Positions 1 to 5,555 of a stretch of DNA of 5,597 nucleotides are shown here, piece after piece. The notes beneath the pieces were generated by a model. It did no database searches. It saw only the letters and a list, made by a program, of their open reading frames with translations, and was not told the origin of the DNA. The position numbers were made by a program, and so were the translations under genes. The DNA is from Staphylothermus sp. (GTDB lineage: Archaea; Thermoproteota; Thermoprotei_A; Sulfolobales; Desulfurococcaceae), in contig JAGHDU010000012.1 of assembly GCA_021159785.1 (NCBI GenBank), positions 1 to 5,597 of the forward strand, read 5' to 3'. Numbering within the stretch: the first letter of the stretch is position 1; the number at the start of each line of letters is the position of its first letter.

Positions 1-951
1 AGCTAGATAGTTCTTAAAGTCTTCACCTAGTATTAGTTTGCCCACGAAGCTATTGTCTTTGAGGAATTGCTGGAAGGTGTCTGAATAATATGCTTCTCTA
101 ACAGCGTCAACTAGGATCTGAACTCTCTCTTTAGGTGTTCCCTTGGGAGCTGCTAATCCTGCCCATCCACAAATTGCTACATCGTATCCGAGTTCTTTCA
201 ATGTTGGTACATCCTCTAGTCCTTCGACTCTTTCATCGCTCATTACTGCGAGAATTCTGACCTCTCCTGAATCGTATAATGGCTTGGCCTCACCTGATCC
301 GACAAATGCTATGTCTATACCGCCAGAGATTAGCTCTTGTAGAGCTGGTGCTGCACCTTGGCTTGGTACCCAAACTACATCATCTGGTGATGCACCGATA
401 GCTTTGAGAAAGGCTATTCTTGCTATGTCCCATACACCGGCTTGTGCTGTACCAGAGGCTTTTAATTCACCTGGATGCTCCTTGATGTACTGTACTAAGT
501 CGTCTACAGTCTGCCATGGGGCGTCTGCCTTCACGACAATAACTGCTGGGTTACAAATCAGCATTGCTATTGGTTCGAAGTCTTCATATGTGATGTCAAG
601 AGTCCCTATCCATGGGAATATGTTTAACTCGATCGTAATTGCTGTTAGTGTATATCCGTCAGGTTGTGCTTCTGCACCGGCTTTAAATGTAGCAGCTCCT
701 CCACCACCTACTTTGTTTAATACGTTGATCTCAACACCGAATTTTTCTTGGAGAAGTGATGCTATAGTTCGTGTTGTTCTATCTGTACCACCGCCTGGGC
801 TCCATGGAACATAGATTGTTATTGGCTTTGATGGATACTTTTCTTCCGCTGTCTGTGTGTATAGATAATATCCAACGCCTACAGCTGCTATTATAACTAT
901 GAGTACTATTACGAGGGCAGTGGTTTTGGTGAGAGCCGGGTACCCGGACAT
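1..951 (-). CDS. TctC/Bug-family solute-binding protein of a tripartite tricarboxylate-type transporter, 3'-truncated by window edge
   Basis: I translated the minus strand from ATG at 951-949, and the frame stays open through the window start (317 codons visible, no stop). Family members are usually about 320-330 residues, so probably only a short C-terminal piece is missing. Residues 9-31 form one hydrophobic segment (ALVIVLIVIIAAVGVGYYLY) after two short basic positions. No lipobox cysteine follows, so I infer an N-terminal membrane anchor with the binding domain outside the cell. The mature part opens with YPSKPITIYVPWSPGGGTDR (39-58), the typical Bug-protein ligand loop with PGG and Asp57. 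PDGYTL (97-102), DVPTLKELGY (247-256) and GWAGLAAPKGTPKERV (262-277) are further family signatures. The family delivers carboxylates and related small solutes to the TctA/TctB membrane subunits. Those genes would be expected just outside the window to the left. The ligand cannot be named. It lies 106 bases after the aldolase on the same strand. The family assignment is firm; substrate and operon membership are inferred. Confidence 0.93.
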   Translation of the reverse strand, partial: MSGYPALTKTTALVIVLIVIIAAVGVGYYLYTQTAEEKYPSKPITIYVPWSPGGGTDRTTRTIASLLQEKFGVEINVLNKVGGGGAATFKAGAEAQPDGYTLTAITIELNIFPWIGTLDITYEDFEPIAMLICNPAVIVVKADAPWQTVDDLVQYIKEHPGELKASGTAQAGVWDIARIAFLKAIGASPDDVVWVPSQGAAPALQELISGGIDIAFVGSGEAKPLYDSGEVRILAVMSDERVEGLEDVPTLKELGYDVAICGWAGLAAPKGTPKERVQILVDAVREAYYSDTFQQFLKDNSFVGKLILGEDFKNYLA

Positions 952-955
952 ACTA

Positions 956-960
956 CCACC
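956..960 (-). promoter_or_regulatory. Ribosome binding site of the TctC-family gene
   Basis: On the minus strand GGTGG lies just before the ATG at 951, with four bases between. GGTG pairs with the CACC of the archaeal 16S rRNA 3' end. It supports this ATG as the start, which also places the membrane anchor immediately at the N-terminus. Confidence 0.6.
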
Positions 961-982
961 TATGAATGGTTAATTATTGTCA

Positions 983-996
983 TTTAATTTTTAATT
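983..996 (-). promoter_or_regulatory. Possible TATA box for the TctC-family gene
   Basis: The minus strand reads AATTAAAAATTAAA here. Its centre is near 989, so a transcript would begin near 963 and leave a leader of about 12 bases carrying the GGTGG site. No convincing purine-rich BRE precedes it, and the whole gap is AT-rich, so chance is a real possibility. If functional, it would let the transporter gene be expressed apart from the aldolase. Confidence 0.35.
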
Positions 997-1038
997 GGAA
1001 ACAATATTAAAAAATAACGGTTGTAACTGAGTTTACTG

Positions 1039-1047
1039 AAAATAAAA
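1039..1047 (-). terminator. T-rich tract after the aldolase gene, possible archaeal terminator
   Basis: About 10 bases past the aldolase TAA, the minus strand reads TTTTATTTT. Crenarchaeal transcription often ends in such T-rich tracts without a hairpin. A second T6 run lies at 1014-1009 on the same strand. Both sit between two co-directed genes and could be weak or non-functional, in which case the aldolase and the transporter gene would be co-transcribed. Confidence 0.3.
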
Positions 1048-1057
1048 CTTATCAGAT

Positions 1058-1837
1058 TTAATTATTATTTATTCTGTTAAGGTAGAGCTTTGCACCCTCA
1101 ATTAGATATTTCATATCGTGTGATAATGATATGAAATTGTATCCCATTTCTAGTGCTTTTTGGGCGAATTCGGGTGTTTCTGCCATTATTCCTACGATCT
1201 TATTATATTTTGATGCCCTTCTCGCAATGTCTTGAAGAATATTCAAGAATTCTGGTGACTGTGTTTTGCCAAATAATCCTAGGGAAGCTGAGAGATCCGC
1301 TGGACCTACGAATATTCCTGATACTCCATCTACTTCTATAATTTCTTCTAGATTCTCATATCCAGACTTTGTCTCGATCTGTGCTATTAAAATCGCTCGT
1401 TTATTCCAGTTATTAAAGTATTCGACAGCGTTCCAGAAACCATACATTATACATCTACGGGGTCCCACGCCTCTGATACCATGTGGCGGGTATCTTATAG
1501 CTCTAACGGCTTTCATTGCTTCATCTTTATTGTTGACCCATGGAACAATTATTCCTGCAACACCTAAGTCCAGGGCTCTTTTAATCTCCACTGGATCATT
1601 CCATGGGACACGCACTAAGGGTACAACGTCTGATCCTTTTAGAGCCATTAACATTTTTTCAATATCACTGATAGTTAGTGGCGCATGTTCCATATCGAAC
1701 AAGAACCAATCAAACTGTAAATTGGACAGTATTTCAACTACTTCAGGATGAGATATCGTAATCCATGTTCCGAGCAGTGGCTGATTGTTCTTTATTTTTT
1801 CATGGAATCTATTATACCATTTATCATATACATCCAA
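1058..1837 (-). CDS. HpcH/HpaI-family class II (metal-dependent) 2-keto-3-deoxy acid aldolase
   Basis: This family catalyses reversible aldol cleavage of 2-keto-3-deoxy or 2-keto-4-hydroxy acids to pyruvate plus an aldehyde, using a divalent metal. Counting from the upstream TTG at 1867 (269 residues), the motifs are FDMEHAP (57-63), VRVPWNDP (85-92), YPPHGIRGVG (126-135), QIET (163-166) and FVGPADLS (186-193). Asp58, His61, Arg86, Gln163, Glu165 and Asp191 all sit exactly 16 positions after Asp42, His45, Arg70, Gln147, Glu149 and Asp175 of E. coli HpaI as I remember it, so the active site appears complete. I chose TTG at 1837 (259 residues) because GGTGAT lies 6 bases before it, whereas TTG 1867 has no visible binding site. 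TTG 1867 remains possible. Length and context fit 2-keto-3-deoxy-L-rhamnonate aldolase (RhmA/YfaU-like), given the divergent sugar isomerase and rhamnulokinase. Substrate is inferred and could equally be another sugar-derived keto acid. Confidence 0.93.
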   Translation of the reverse strand: MDVYDKWYNRFHEKIKNNQPLLGTWITISHPEVVEILSNLQFDWFLFDMEHAPLTISDIEKMLMALKGSDVVPLVRVPWNDPVEIKRALDLGVAGIIVPWVNNKDEAMKAVRAIRYPPHGIRGVGPRRCIMYGFWNAVEYFNNWNKRAILIAQIETKSGYENLEEIIEVDGVSGIFVGPADLSASLGLFGKTQSPEFLNILQDIARRASKYNKIVGIMAETPEFAQKALEMGYNFISLSHDMKYLIEGAKLYLNRINNN

Positions 1838-1843
1838 CTTTAT

Positions 1844-1849
1844 ATCACC
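1844..1849 (-). promoter_or_regulatory. Ribosome binding site that decides the aldolase start (GGTGAT)
   Basis: The minus strand reads GGTGAT, a six-base match to the archaeal anti-Shine-Dalgarno end (AUCACC), followed by 6 bases and then TTG at 1837-1835. It lies inside the longer reading frame that begins at TTG 1867, so it favours the shorter protein. Confidence 0.55.
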
Positions 1850-1876
1850 AATACTGTTTTTGATCAATAGACAACT

Positions 1877-1888
1877 TATTTTATCATA
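1877..1888 (-). promoter_or_regulatory. Possible TATA box for the aldolase gene
   Basis: The minus strand reads TATGATAAAATA here, centred near 1883. A transcript starting about 26 bases on, near 1857, would begin between the two candidate TTG starts and would carry the GGTGAT site. This agrees with the shorter start at 1837. An alternative AT-rich box at 1910-1897 would instead fit a start at 1867. Confidence 0.3.
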
Positions 1889-1898
1889 AGAGCTTGTT

Positions 1899-1912
1899 AT
1901 AATTCTAATTAT
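1899..1912. repeat. Short palindrome in the divergent control region, possible operator
   Basis: ATAATT-CT-AATTAT is a perfect inverted repeat with 6-base arms and a 2-base spacer. It lies between the two divergent gene blocks, where a shared regulator could bind. Another inverted pair, CTTAT (1875-1879) and ATAAG (1886-1890), overlaps the possible aldolase TATA box. All arms are made almost wholly of A and T in AT-rich DNA, so both may be chance. Confidence 0.2.
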
Positions 1913-1956
1913 GTTTCAGTTATTTAAGAATACAGCTAATATTTTTATTATTTCGC

Positions 1957-1975
1957 GCTGAAATTTATTATAAAA
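1957..1975 (+). promoter_or_regulatory. BRE/TATA promoter of the sugar isomerase gene
   Basis: GCTGAAATTTATTATAAAA contains a purine-rich BRE-like CTGAAA directly followed by a TATA-like TTTATTATAA. The box centre near 1969 predicts a transcript start near 1995, giving a leader of about 10 bases that begins at or next to the GGTG site at 1996. This is the most convincing promoter in the window. An identical TTTATTAT lies exactly 20 bases upstream (1944-1951). Confidence 0.55.
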
Positions 1976-1995
1976 GAGAAAAATAACGTTGCATA

Positions 1996-1999
1996 GGTG
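1996..1999 (+). promoter_or_regulatory. Ribosome binding site of the sugar isomerase (GGTG)
   Basis: GGTG is followed by 6 bases and then TTG at 2006. Starting at GTG 1997 or TTG 2000 would leave no binding site and put the start codon inside or directly against this motif. The site therefore favours TTG 2006, unless the transcript is leaderless. Confidence 0.45.
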
Positions 2000-2005
2000 T
2001 TGAAT

Positions 2006-3502
2006 TTGAAACTCGTTCCTATTGGTATCGCAATGCTAGGTGATGAACGTAGAACCGTTATGGATCGTGTAGAATCCAAATGCAAATACCAAATAGAAAA
2101 ATTCGCAGATATATTGAGAAATAAGATCGAATACATAAACGGAACTAAGCCAGAAATAGTAGTAGCACCCAAGATAATATCATCAATAAAGGATTCTAAG
2201 GAAGTAGGAGAATATTTCCTTAGTAAGGGCGTTAGGATCCTAGTACTATTGTACTACATATGGAACTATCCATATTTGGTATGGCCATTAGTCGATATTG
2301 TAGGAAAAGATAAACCAATTCTTCATGTATCAAATAATGAAGGACTATATCCTGGAAACGTAGGACTACTAGCCACTGATGGAGCTCTAAGACAAGCTGG
2401 ACTCCGAACCCATAGACTAATAGGCGATCTTGATGATCCAAAGCTACAAGACGAAGTAGTAAAATGGATCATAGCTGCTGAAGCATATGTTTCCCTACGT
2501 GGACAAGTATATGGTATGTATGGCGGACACTCAATGGGTATGGAAACAGGATACTTCCACATGATCCCCATACAGAAAACATTCGGAGTCACAGTATATC
2601 AAATAGACCAACTATGGCTAGTTAAGGAGATGGAAAAGGTCCCCGAAGAAGAAGTTGAAAAAGGATTCAAATGGTTAAGCGAGTTATTGGGAGATCGCAT
2701 AAAATACGATGGTAAAGCATTAACCCCTGAGAAACTAAAGATGCAACTAAGACTTTACTTAGCAATGAAAAAAGTTAATGAAGAATATGGCTTCGACTTC
2801 TGTGGTATAAAGGGACAGAGAGAATTATCAGAACACGTCGTAATACCCGATATCGCCGAAATGTTGATGAACGACCCCTATGACTGGAATGGTCCCAAAG
2901 AACCCTTCGTATGTGCTACTGAAGCCGATTCTCTAGGAGCTTTAACAATGCAAATACTAAAATACATCAGCAGAGGTCTACCAGTACTATTCGCTGATGT
3001 AAGATTATACGTACCAGAAAAAGACATATGGGTATTCGTTAACTCAGGTGAACATGCAAGCTTCTATGCATCATATAGCCTCGATCCCAAAGTGAACTTT
3101 AGAAAAATAACACTGTGGCCGGCCGAGGAAATGTACTTCCCAGCAGGGGGAGCCTCTGTAGAATTCGACTCTGATCCCGCTGAAATGACTTTCGCAAGAC
3201 TTGGTATTAGAGATGATAAATTATACATGGTAATTGTAAGAGGAGACGCAATAGATCTCCCAGAAGAAGAGAAAAAGAAAATCAAGGAACAAACCAATCC
3301 AACATGGCCACACATGTTCGTCAAACTAAAAGCTAGCTACGAAGAATTCATCAATGTCTTCCCAGCAAACCACATACACGGAATACCAGGCGATCACGTA
3401 AAAGAACTAGTTTACTTCTGCCAAATAGCAGGAATAAAACCAATCGTACTAGGTGAAGACAAGAAACGATTCCTACCTCCATTATGGGAGCAATTAAAAT
3501 AA
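2006..3502 (+). CDS. L-fucose isomerase-family sugar isomerase (probable 6-deoxy-sugar or pentose aldose-ketose isomerase)
   Basis: Family members interconvert an aldose and its ketose (L-fucose/L-fuculose, L-arabinose/L-ribulose and relatives) with Mn2+. Counted from GTG 1997 (501 residues; 498 from my preferred TTG 2006), the C-terminal half carries CATEADSLGALTMQIL (306-321), PVLFADVR (329-336) and FPANHIHGIPGDH (455-467). Glu309, Asp334 and His459 are the likely metal ligands, matching the Glu-Asp-His set of E. coli FucI. The protein is about 90 residues shorter than E. coli FucI, which fits the compact archaeal and thermophile branch. The N-terminal half opens with PIGIAMLGDERR (8-19) and contains GQVYGMYGGHSMGMETGY (169-186). 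A signal peptide is absent, so it is cytoplasmic. It heads the rightward block and is followed by a PfpI-like gene and rhamnulokinase, so L-rhamnose or L-fucose is the likeliest substrate. Family is secure; the sugar is inferred. Confidence 0.9.
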   Translation: MKLVPIGIAMLGDERRTVMDRVESKCKYQIEKFADILRNKIEYINGTKPEIVVAPKIISSIKDSKEVGEYFLSKGVRILVLLYYIWNYPYLVWPLVDIVGKDKPILHVSNNEGLYPGNVGLLATDGALRQAGLRTHRLIGDLDDPKLQDEVVKWIIAAEAYVSLRGQVYGMYGGHSMGMETGYFHMIPIQKTFGVTVYQIDQLWLVKEMEKVPEEEVEKGFKWLSELLGDRIKYDGKALTPEKLKMQLRLYLAMKKVNEEYGFDFCGIKGQRELSEHVVIPDIAEMLMNDPYDWNGPKEPFVCATEADSLGALTMQILKYISRGLPVLFADVRLYVPEKDIWVFVNSGEHASFYASYSLDPKVNFRKITLWPAEEMYFPAGGASVEFDSDPAEMTFARLGIRDDKLYMVIVRGDAIDLPEEEKKKIKEQTNPTWPHMFVKLKASYEEFINVFPANHIHGIPGDHVKELVYFCQIAGIKPIVLGEDKKRFLPPLWEQLK

Positions 3503-3512
3503 TCCATACACA

Positions 3513-3518
3513 TTTTTT
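3513..3518 (+). terminator. T6 run after the isomerase gene, possible weak terminator
   Basis: TTTTTT begins 10 bases after the isomerase stop codon. Such U-runs can end archaeal transcripts. The 102-base gap before the next gene (3503-3604) also holds two short direct repeats, TAATCCATA (3500-3508 and 3539-3547) and CACATTTTT (3511 and 3563), which may be chance. Partial read-through into the next two genes is plausible. Confidence 0.3.
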
Positions 3519-3562
3519 CCTATAACATCACATCCCAGTAATCCATAAAACAAAGCCACATC

Positions 3563-3580
3563 CACATTTTTAATGATATA
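3563..3580 (+). promoter_or_regulatory. Possible TATA box for the PfpI-like gene
   Basis: The sequence CACATTTTTAATGATATA is AT-rich and lies 25-42 bases before the TTG start. If used, a transcript would begin near 3590-3597, close to the GGAGAGG binding site. The 102-base gap from the isomerase makes a separate promoter plausible, but the box is not a close match to the consensus. Confidence 0.3.
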
Positions 3581-3590
3581 TTCATATATA

Positions 3591-3597
3591 GGAGAGG
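3591..3597 (+). promoter_or_regulatory. Ribosome binding site of the PfpI-like gene (GGAGAGG)
   Basis: GGAGAGG is followed by 7 bases and then TTG at 3605-3607. The purine-rich motif matches the GGAGG part of the archaeal Shine-Dalgarno sequence and supports TTG as the start. The resulting N-terminus (SKRILIMIGPDFED) begins right at the first beta strand of the family. Confidence 0.6.
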
Positions 3598-3604
3598 ATT
3601 CAAA

Positions 3605-4120
3605 TTGTCAAAAAGAATATTAATCATGATAGGCCCCGACTTCGAAGATTTAGAACTCTTCTATCCATTATATCGACTAAAAGAGGCAGGATTTGAAATA
3701 ACAATTACTGCCCCATGGAAAGGTAAATTATCCGGGAAACACGGGTATACTGTCGAGGTTGATAAGTCATTTGATGAAATCAACCCGGATGAATATGATG
3801 CCTTAGCAATACCAGGTGGACGTGGACCCGAAAGGATAAGGGTTTTTACACGTGAACAAGCCATAAGAATTGTCCAGCATTTTATGGATAATGGAAAACC
3901 AGTAGCTGCAATCTGTCACGGTCCACAACTTCTTATCAGTGCTGAATGTGTAAAAGGATATAGATTAACAAGTTACCCCGGCATATCTGATGATATAAAA
4001 GCTGCTGGCGGGATATGGGTTAATGAACCAGTAGTAGTAGATAGGAATCTAGTTACAGCGAGAATACCCGATGATCTCCCATATTGGATGAAAGAATTCA
4101 TAAGATTGCTTTTATCATGA
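3605..4120 (+). CDS. DJ-1/PfpI-family protein (intracellular protease/glyoxalase/deglycase type)
   Basis: The 171-residue protein is one complete class I glutamine amidotransferase-like domain. It shows GPDFEDLEL (10-18, catalytic-site Glu14), IPGGRGPERIR (69-79, Glu76) and the nucleophile elbow AICHGPQLL (102-110) with Cys104-His105. The ending TSYPGISDD (122-130) and RIPDDLPYWMKEF (153-165) also match Pyrococcus PfpI (PH1704, 166 residues as I recall it), including its Glu12, Cys100, His101 and Glu74. Such proteins form oligomers, with Glu76 of a neighbouring subunit contributing to the active site. Reported activities are proteolysis, glyoxalase III-type conversion of methylglyoxal, and disputed deglycation. 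No signal peptide is visible. The gene lies between the sugar isomerase and the rhamnulokinase, and ends 37 bases before the kinase. A role in removing reactive carbonyls made from 6-deoxy sugars is possible but inferred. Confidence 0.93.
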   Translation: MSKRILIMIGPDFEDLELFYPLYRLKEAGFEITITAPWKGKLSGKHGYTVEVDKSFDEINPDEYDALAIPGGRGPERIRVFTREQAIRIVQHFMDNGKPVAAICHGPQLLISAECVKGYRLTSYPGISDDIKAAGGIWVNEPVVVDRNLVTARIPDDLPYWMKEFIRLLLS

Positions 4121-4130
4121 AAAATATATA
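4121..4130 (+). promoter_or_regulatory. Possible internal TATA box before rhamnulokinase
   Basis: AAAATATATA directly follows the PfpI-like stop codon and is centred about 32 bases before the kinase ATG. The predicted transcript start near 4152 would give an almost leaderless message. With a gap of only 37 bases and no T-rich terminator, the kinase is more likely co-transcribed with the PfpI-like gene, and this box may be secondary or incidental. Confidence 0.25.
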
Positions 4131-4147
4131 GAATTAAATCTGCACAA

Positions 4148-4152
4148 GTGAT
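4148..4152 (+). promoter_or_regulatory. Ribosome binding site of rhamnulokinase (GTGAT)
   Basis: GTGAT pairs with AUCAC at the archaeal 16S 3' end and lies 5 bases before ATG 4158. It supports that start. Confidence 0.5.
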
Positions 4153-4157
4153 TTAAA

Positions 4158-5555
4158 ATGCGTAATTTAGTACTACTCGGCTTCGATCTCGGAGCTAGTA
4201 GTGGTAGAGCCATAATAGGCAAACTCGACCTTGATAACAAGAGACTCGAAATAGAGGAAATATACAGATTCCCTAACGGACCAATACGAATAGGCAAGAA
4301 CATGTATTGGGACATACTAATGATATGGAAAGAAATGAAATCAGCAATCCTTCAAGCATATAAAAAATACAAAGATGACCTTGTATCCATTGGAGTAGAT
4401 ACATGGGGTGTTGATTTCGGTTTACTTGACAACAATGGCGAGTTAATAGGATTTCCACATAGTTATAGGGACCCACGCAATAAAGAAGCTATGGATGAAC
4501 TACTCAGTAAGATTCCTAAGGAGAAAATCTATATGCGTACTGGAATACAATTTACACCCATTAATACCTTGTATCAATTATATGCAATGGTCCGAATAAA
4601 TTCAACACAGTTAAAAGCAGCCAAAACCTTCCTAATGATACCAGACATATTTAATTACTGGCTATCAAGCACTATAGCATCAGAATTTACTGAAGCATCA
4701 ACAACCCAATTCCTCGATCCACGAACAAAAACATGGACTTATGATCTACTTGAGGAAATAGGTATACCCACCGATATATTTCCAGAAATAATCGAACCTG
4801 GAACATACTTGGGCAAAATTGATAAAATACTAGCAGAGGAACTAGGTATTTCCAAAGATATTTCTATTATAGCACCCGCAACTCATGATACAGCTTCAGC
4901 TATAGCAGCTGCACCAATTGAGGAAGATTACGGATATGTAAGCTGCGGAACATGGAGCCTCGTGGGAATAGAATTGTATAAGCCATTAATTAACAAGAAA
5001 TCAATGGAATACAATTTCACAAATGAGGGAGGAGCTTTCAATACAATAACATTTCTTAGGAATATACAGGGAATGTGGTTTCTCCAAGAAATAAAACGTG
5101 CATTGGCACTAAAGGGCGAAAACTATAGTTATGAAGAATTAACAAAAATGGCTGCCGAGGCAAGAGGATTTATAGCATTCATAGATCCCGACAATCCGAG
5201 ATTCTTATCACCAATCAACATGATTGATGAGATAATGAAGTTCCTTGATGAAACCAAACAAGAAAAACCCAAGAACATAGGCGAATTAGTAAGAATTGTA
5301 CTGGAAAGCCTAGCTTTAAAATACAGGAGAGTATTTGAACAAGCACAAGACCTTACAGGTAGAAAGATACGCCAAATAAACATATTTGGAGGAGGATCCC
5401 GTAACTGGTTACATAATCAATTGGTCGCCGATTTCAACAATGTTCTTGTAGTAGCCGGACCATCTGAAGCAACATCTATTGGAAATATTCTACTACAAGC
5501 AGCTGGACTAGGATACATTAAATCCCTCAGAGAACTAAGAGAAATCGTTAGATAA
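4158..5555 (+). CDS. rhaB: Rhamnulokinase (FGGY carbohydrate kinase), C-terminus probably altered by a fold-back junction
   Basis: It phosphorylates L-rhamnulose (or a related ketose) at O-1 with ATP in the cytoplasm. The 465 visible residues contain both actin-like domains of FGGY kinases. GFDLGASSGRAIIG (8-21) is the N-terminal phosphate loop. GVDTWGVDFGLLD (79-91) and SYRDPRN (102-108) bind sugar. PATHDTASAIAA (240-251) carries the likely catalytic base Asp244, corresponding to Asp237 of E. coli RhaB. SCGTWSLVG (262-270), NEGG (289-292), NIQGMWFLQE (302-311) and FGGGSRNWLHNQLVAD (410-425) complete the nucleotide site. The set is characteristic of RhaB rather than of xylulokinase or glycerol kinase. 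It follows the PfpI-like gene by 37 bases. The stop at 5553 follows REIVR, where relatives normally continue for roughly 15-25 more residues. Codons 456-465 form one arm of a perfect inverted repeat, so the native C-terminus is probably missing from this window. Confidence 0.92.
   Translation: MRNLVLLGFDLGASSGRAIIGKLDLDNKRLEIEEIYRFPNGPIRIGKNMYWDILMIWKEMKSAILQAYKKYKDDLVSIGVDTWGVDFGLLDNNGELIGFPHSYRDPRNKEAMDELLSKIPKEKIYMRTGIQFTPINTLYQLYAMVRINSTQLKAAKTFLMIPDIFNYWLSSTIASEFTEASTTQFLDPRTKTWTYDLLEEIGIPTDIFPEIIEPGTYLGKIDKILAEELGISKDISIIAPATHDTASAIAAAPIEEDYGYVSCGTWSLVGIELYKPLINKKSMEYNFTNEGGAFNTITFLRNIQGMWFLQEIKRALALKGENYSYEELTKMAAEARGFIAFIDPDNPRFLSPINMIDEIMKFLDETKQEKPKNIGELVRIVLESLALKYRRVFEQAQDLTGRKIRQINIFGGGSRNWLHNQLVADFNNVLVVAGPSEATSIGNILLQAAGLGYIKSLRELREIVR

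Noticed and set aside
143..814. A 223-residue open frame on the plus strand
   Set aside because: It lies wholly antisense to the TctC-family gene, whose minus-strand translation shows clear family motifs. The plus-strand product is low-complexity (rich in Ser, Pro, Ala) with no recognisable domain.
1266..1751. A 161-residue open frame on the plus strand
   Set aside because: It is antisense to the aldolase, which has every expected active-site residue. The plus-strand product has no recognised motif and no binding site was seen for it.
1868..1996. C/D box or other small RNA in the divergent region
   Set aside because: No paired C (RUGAUGA) and D (CUGA) boxes at usual spacing were found. The features present are better read as promoter elements.
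3503..3604. Small RNA gene or riboswitch in the isomerase-PfpI gap
   Set aside because: The 102 bases are AT-rich, with only short direct repeats and no stable stem or known motif that I can see.
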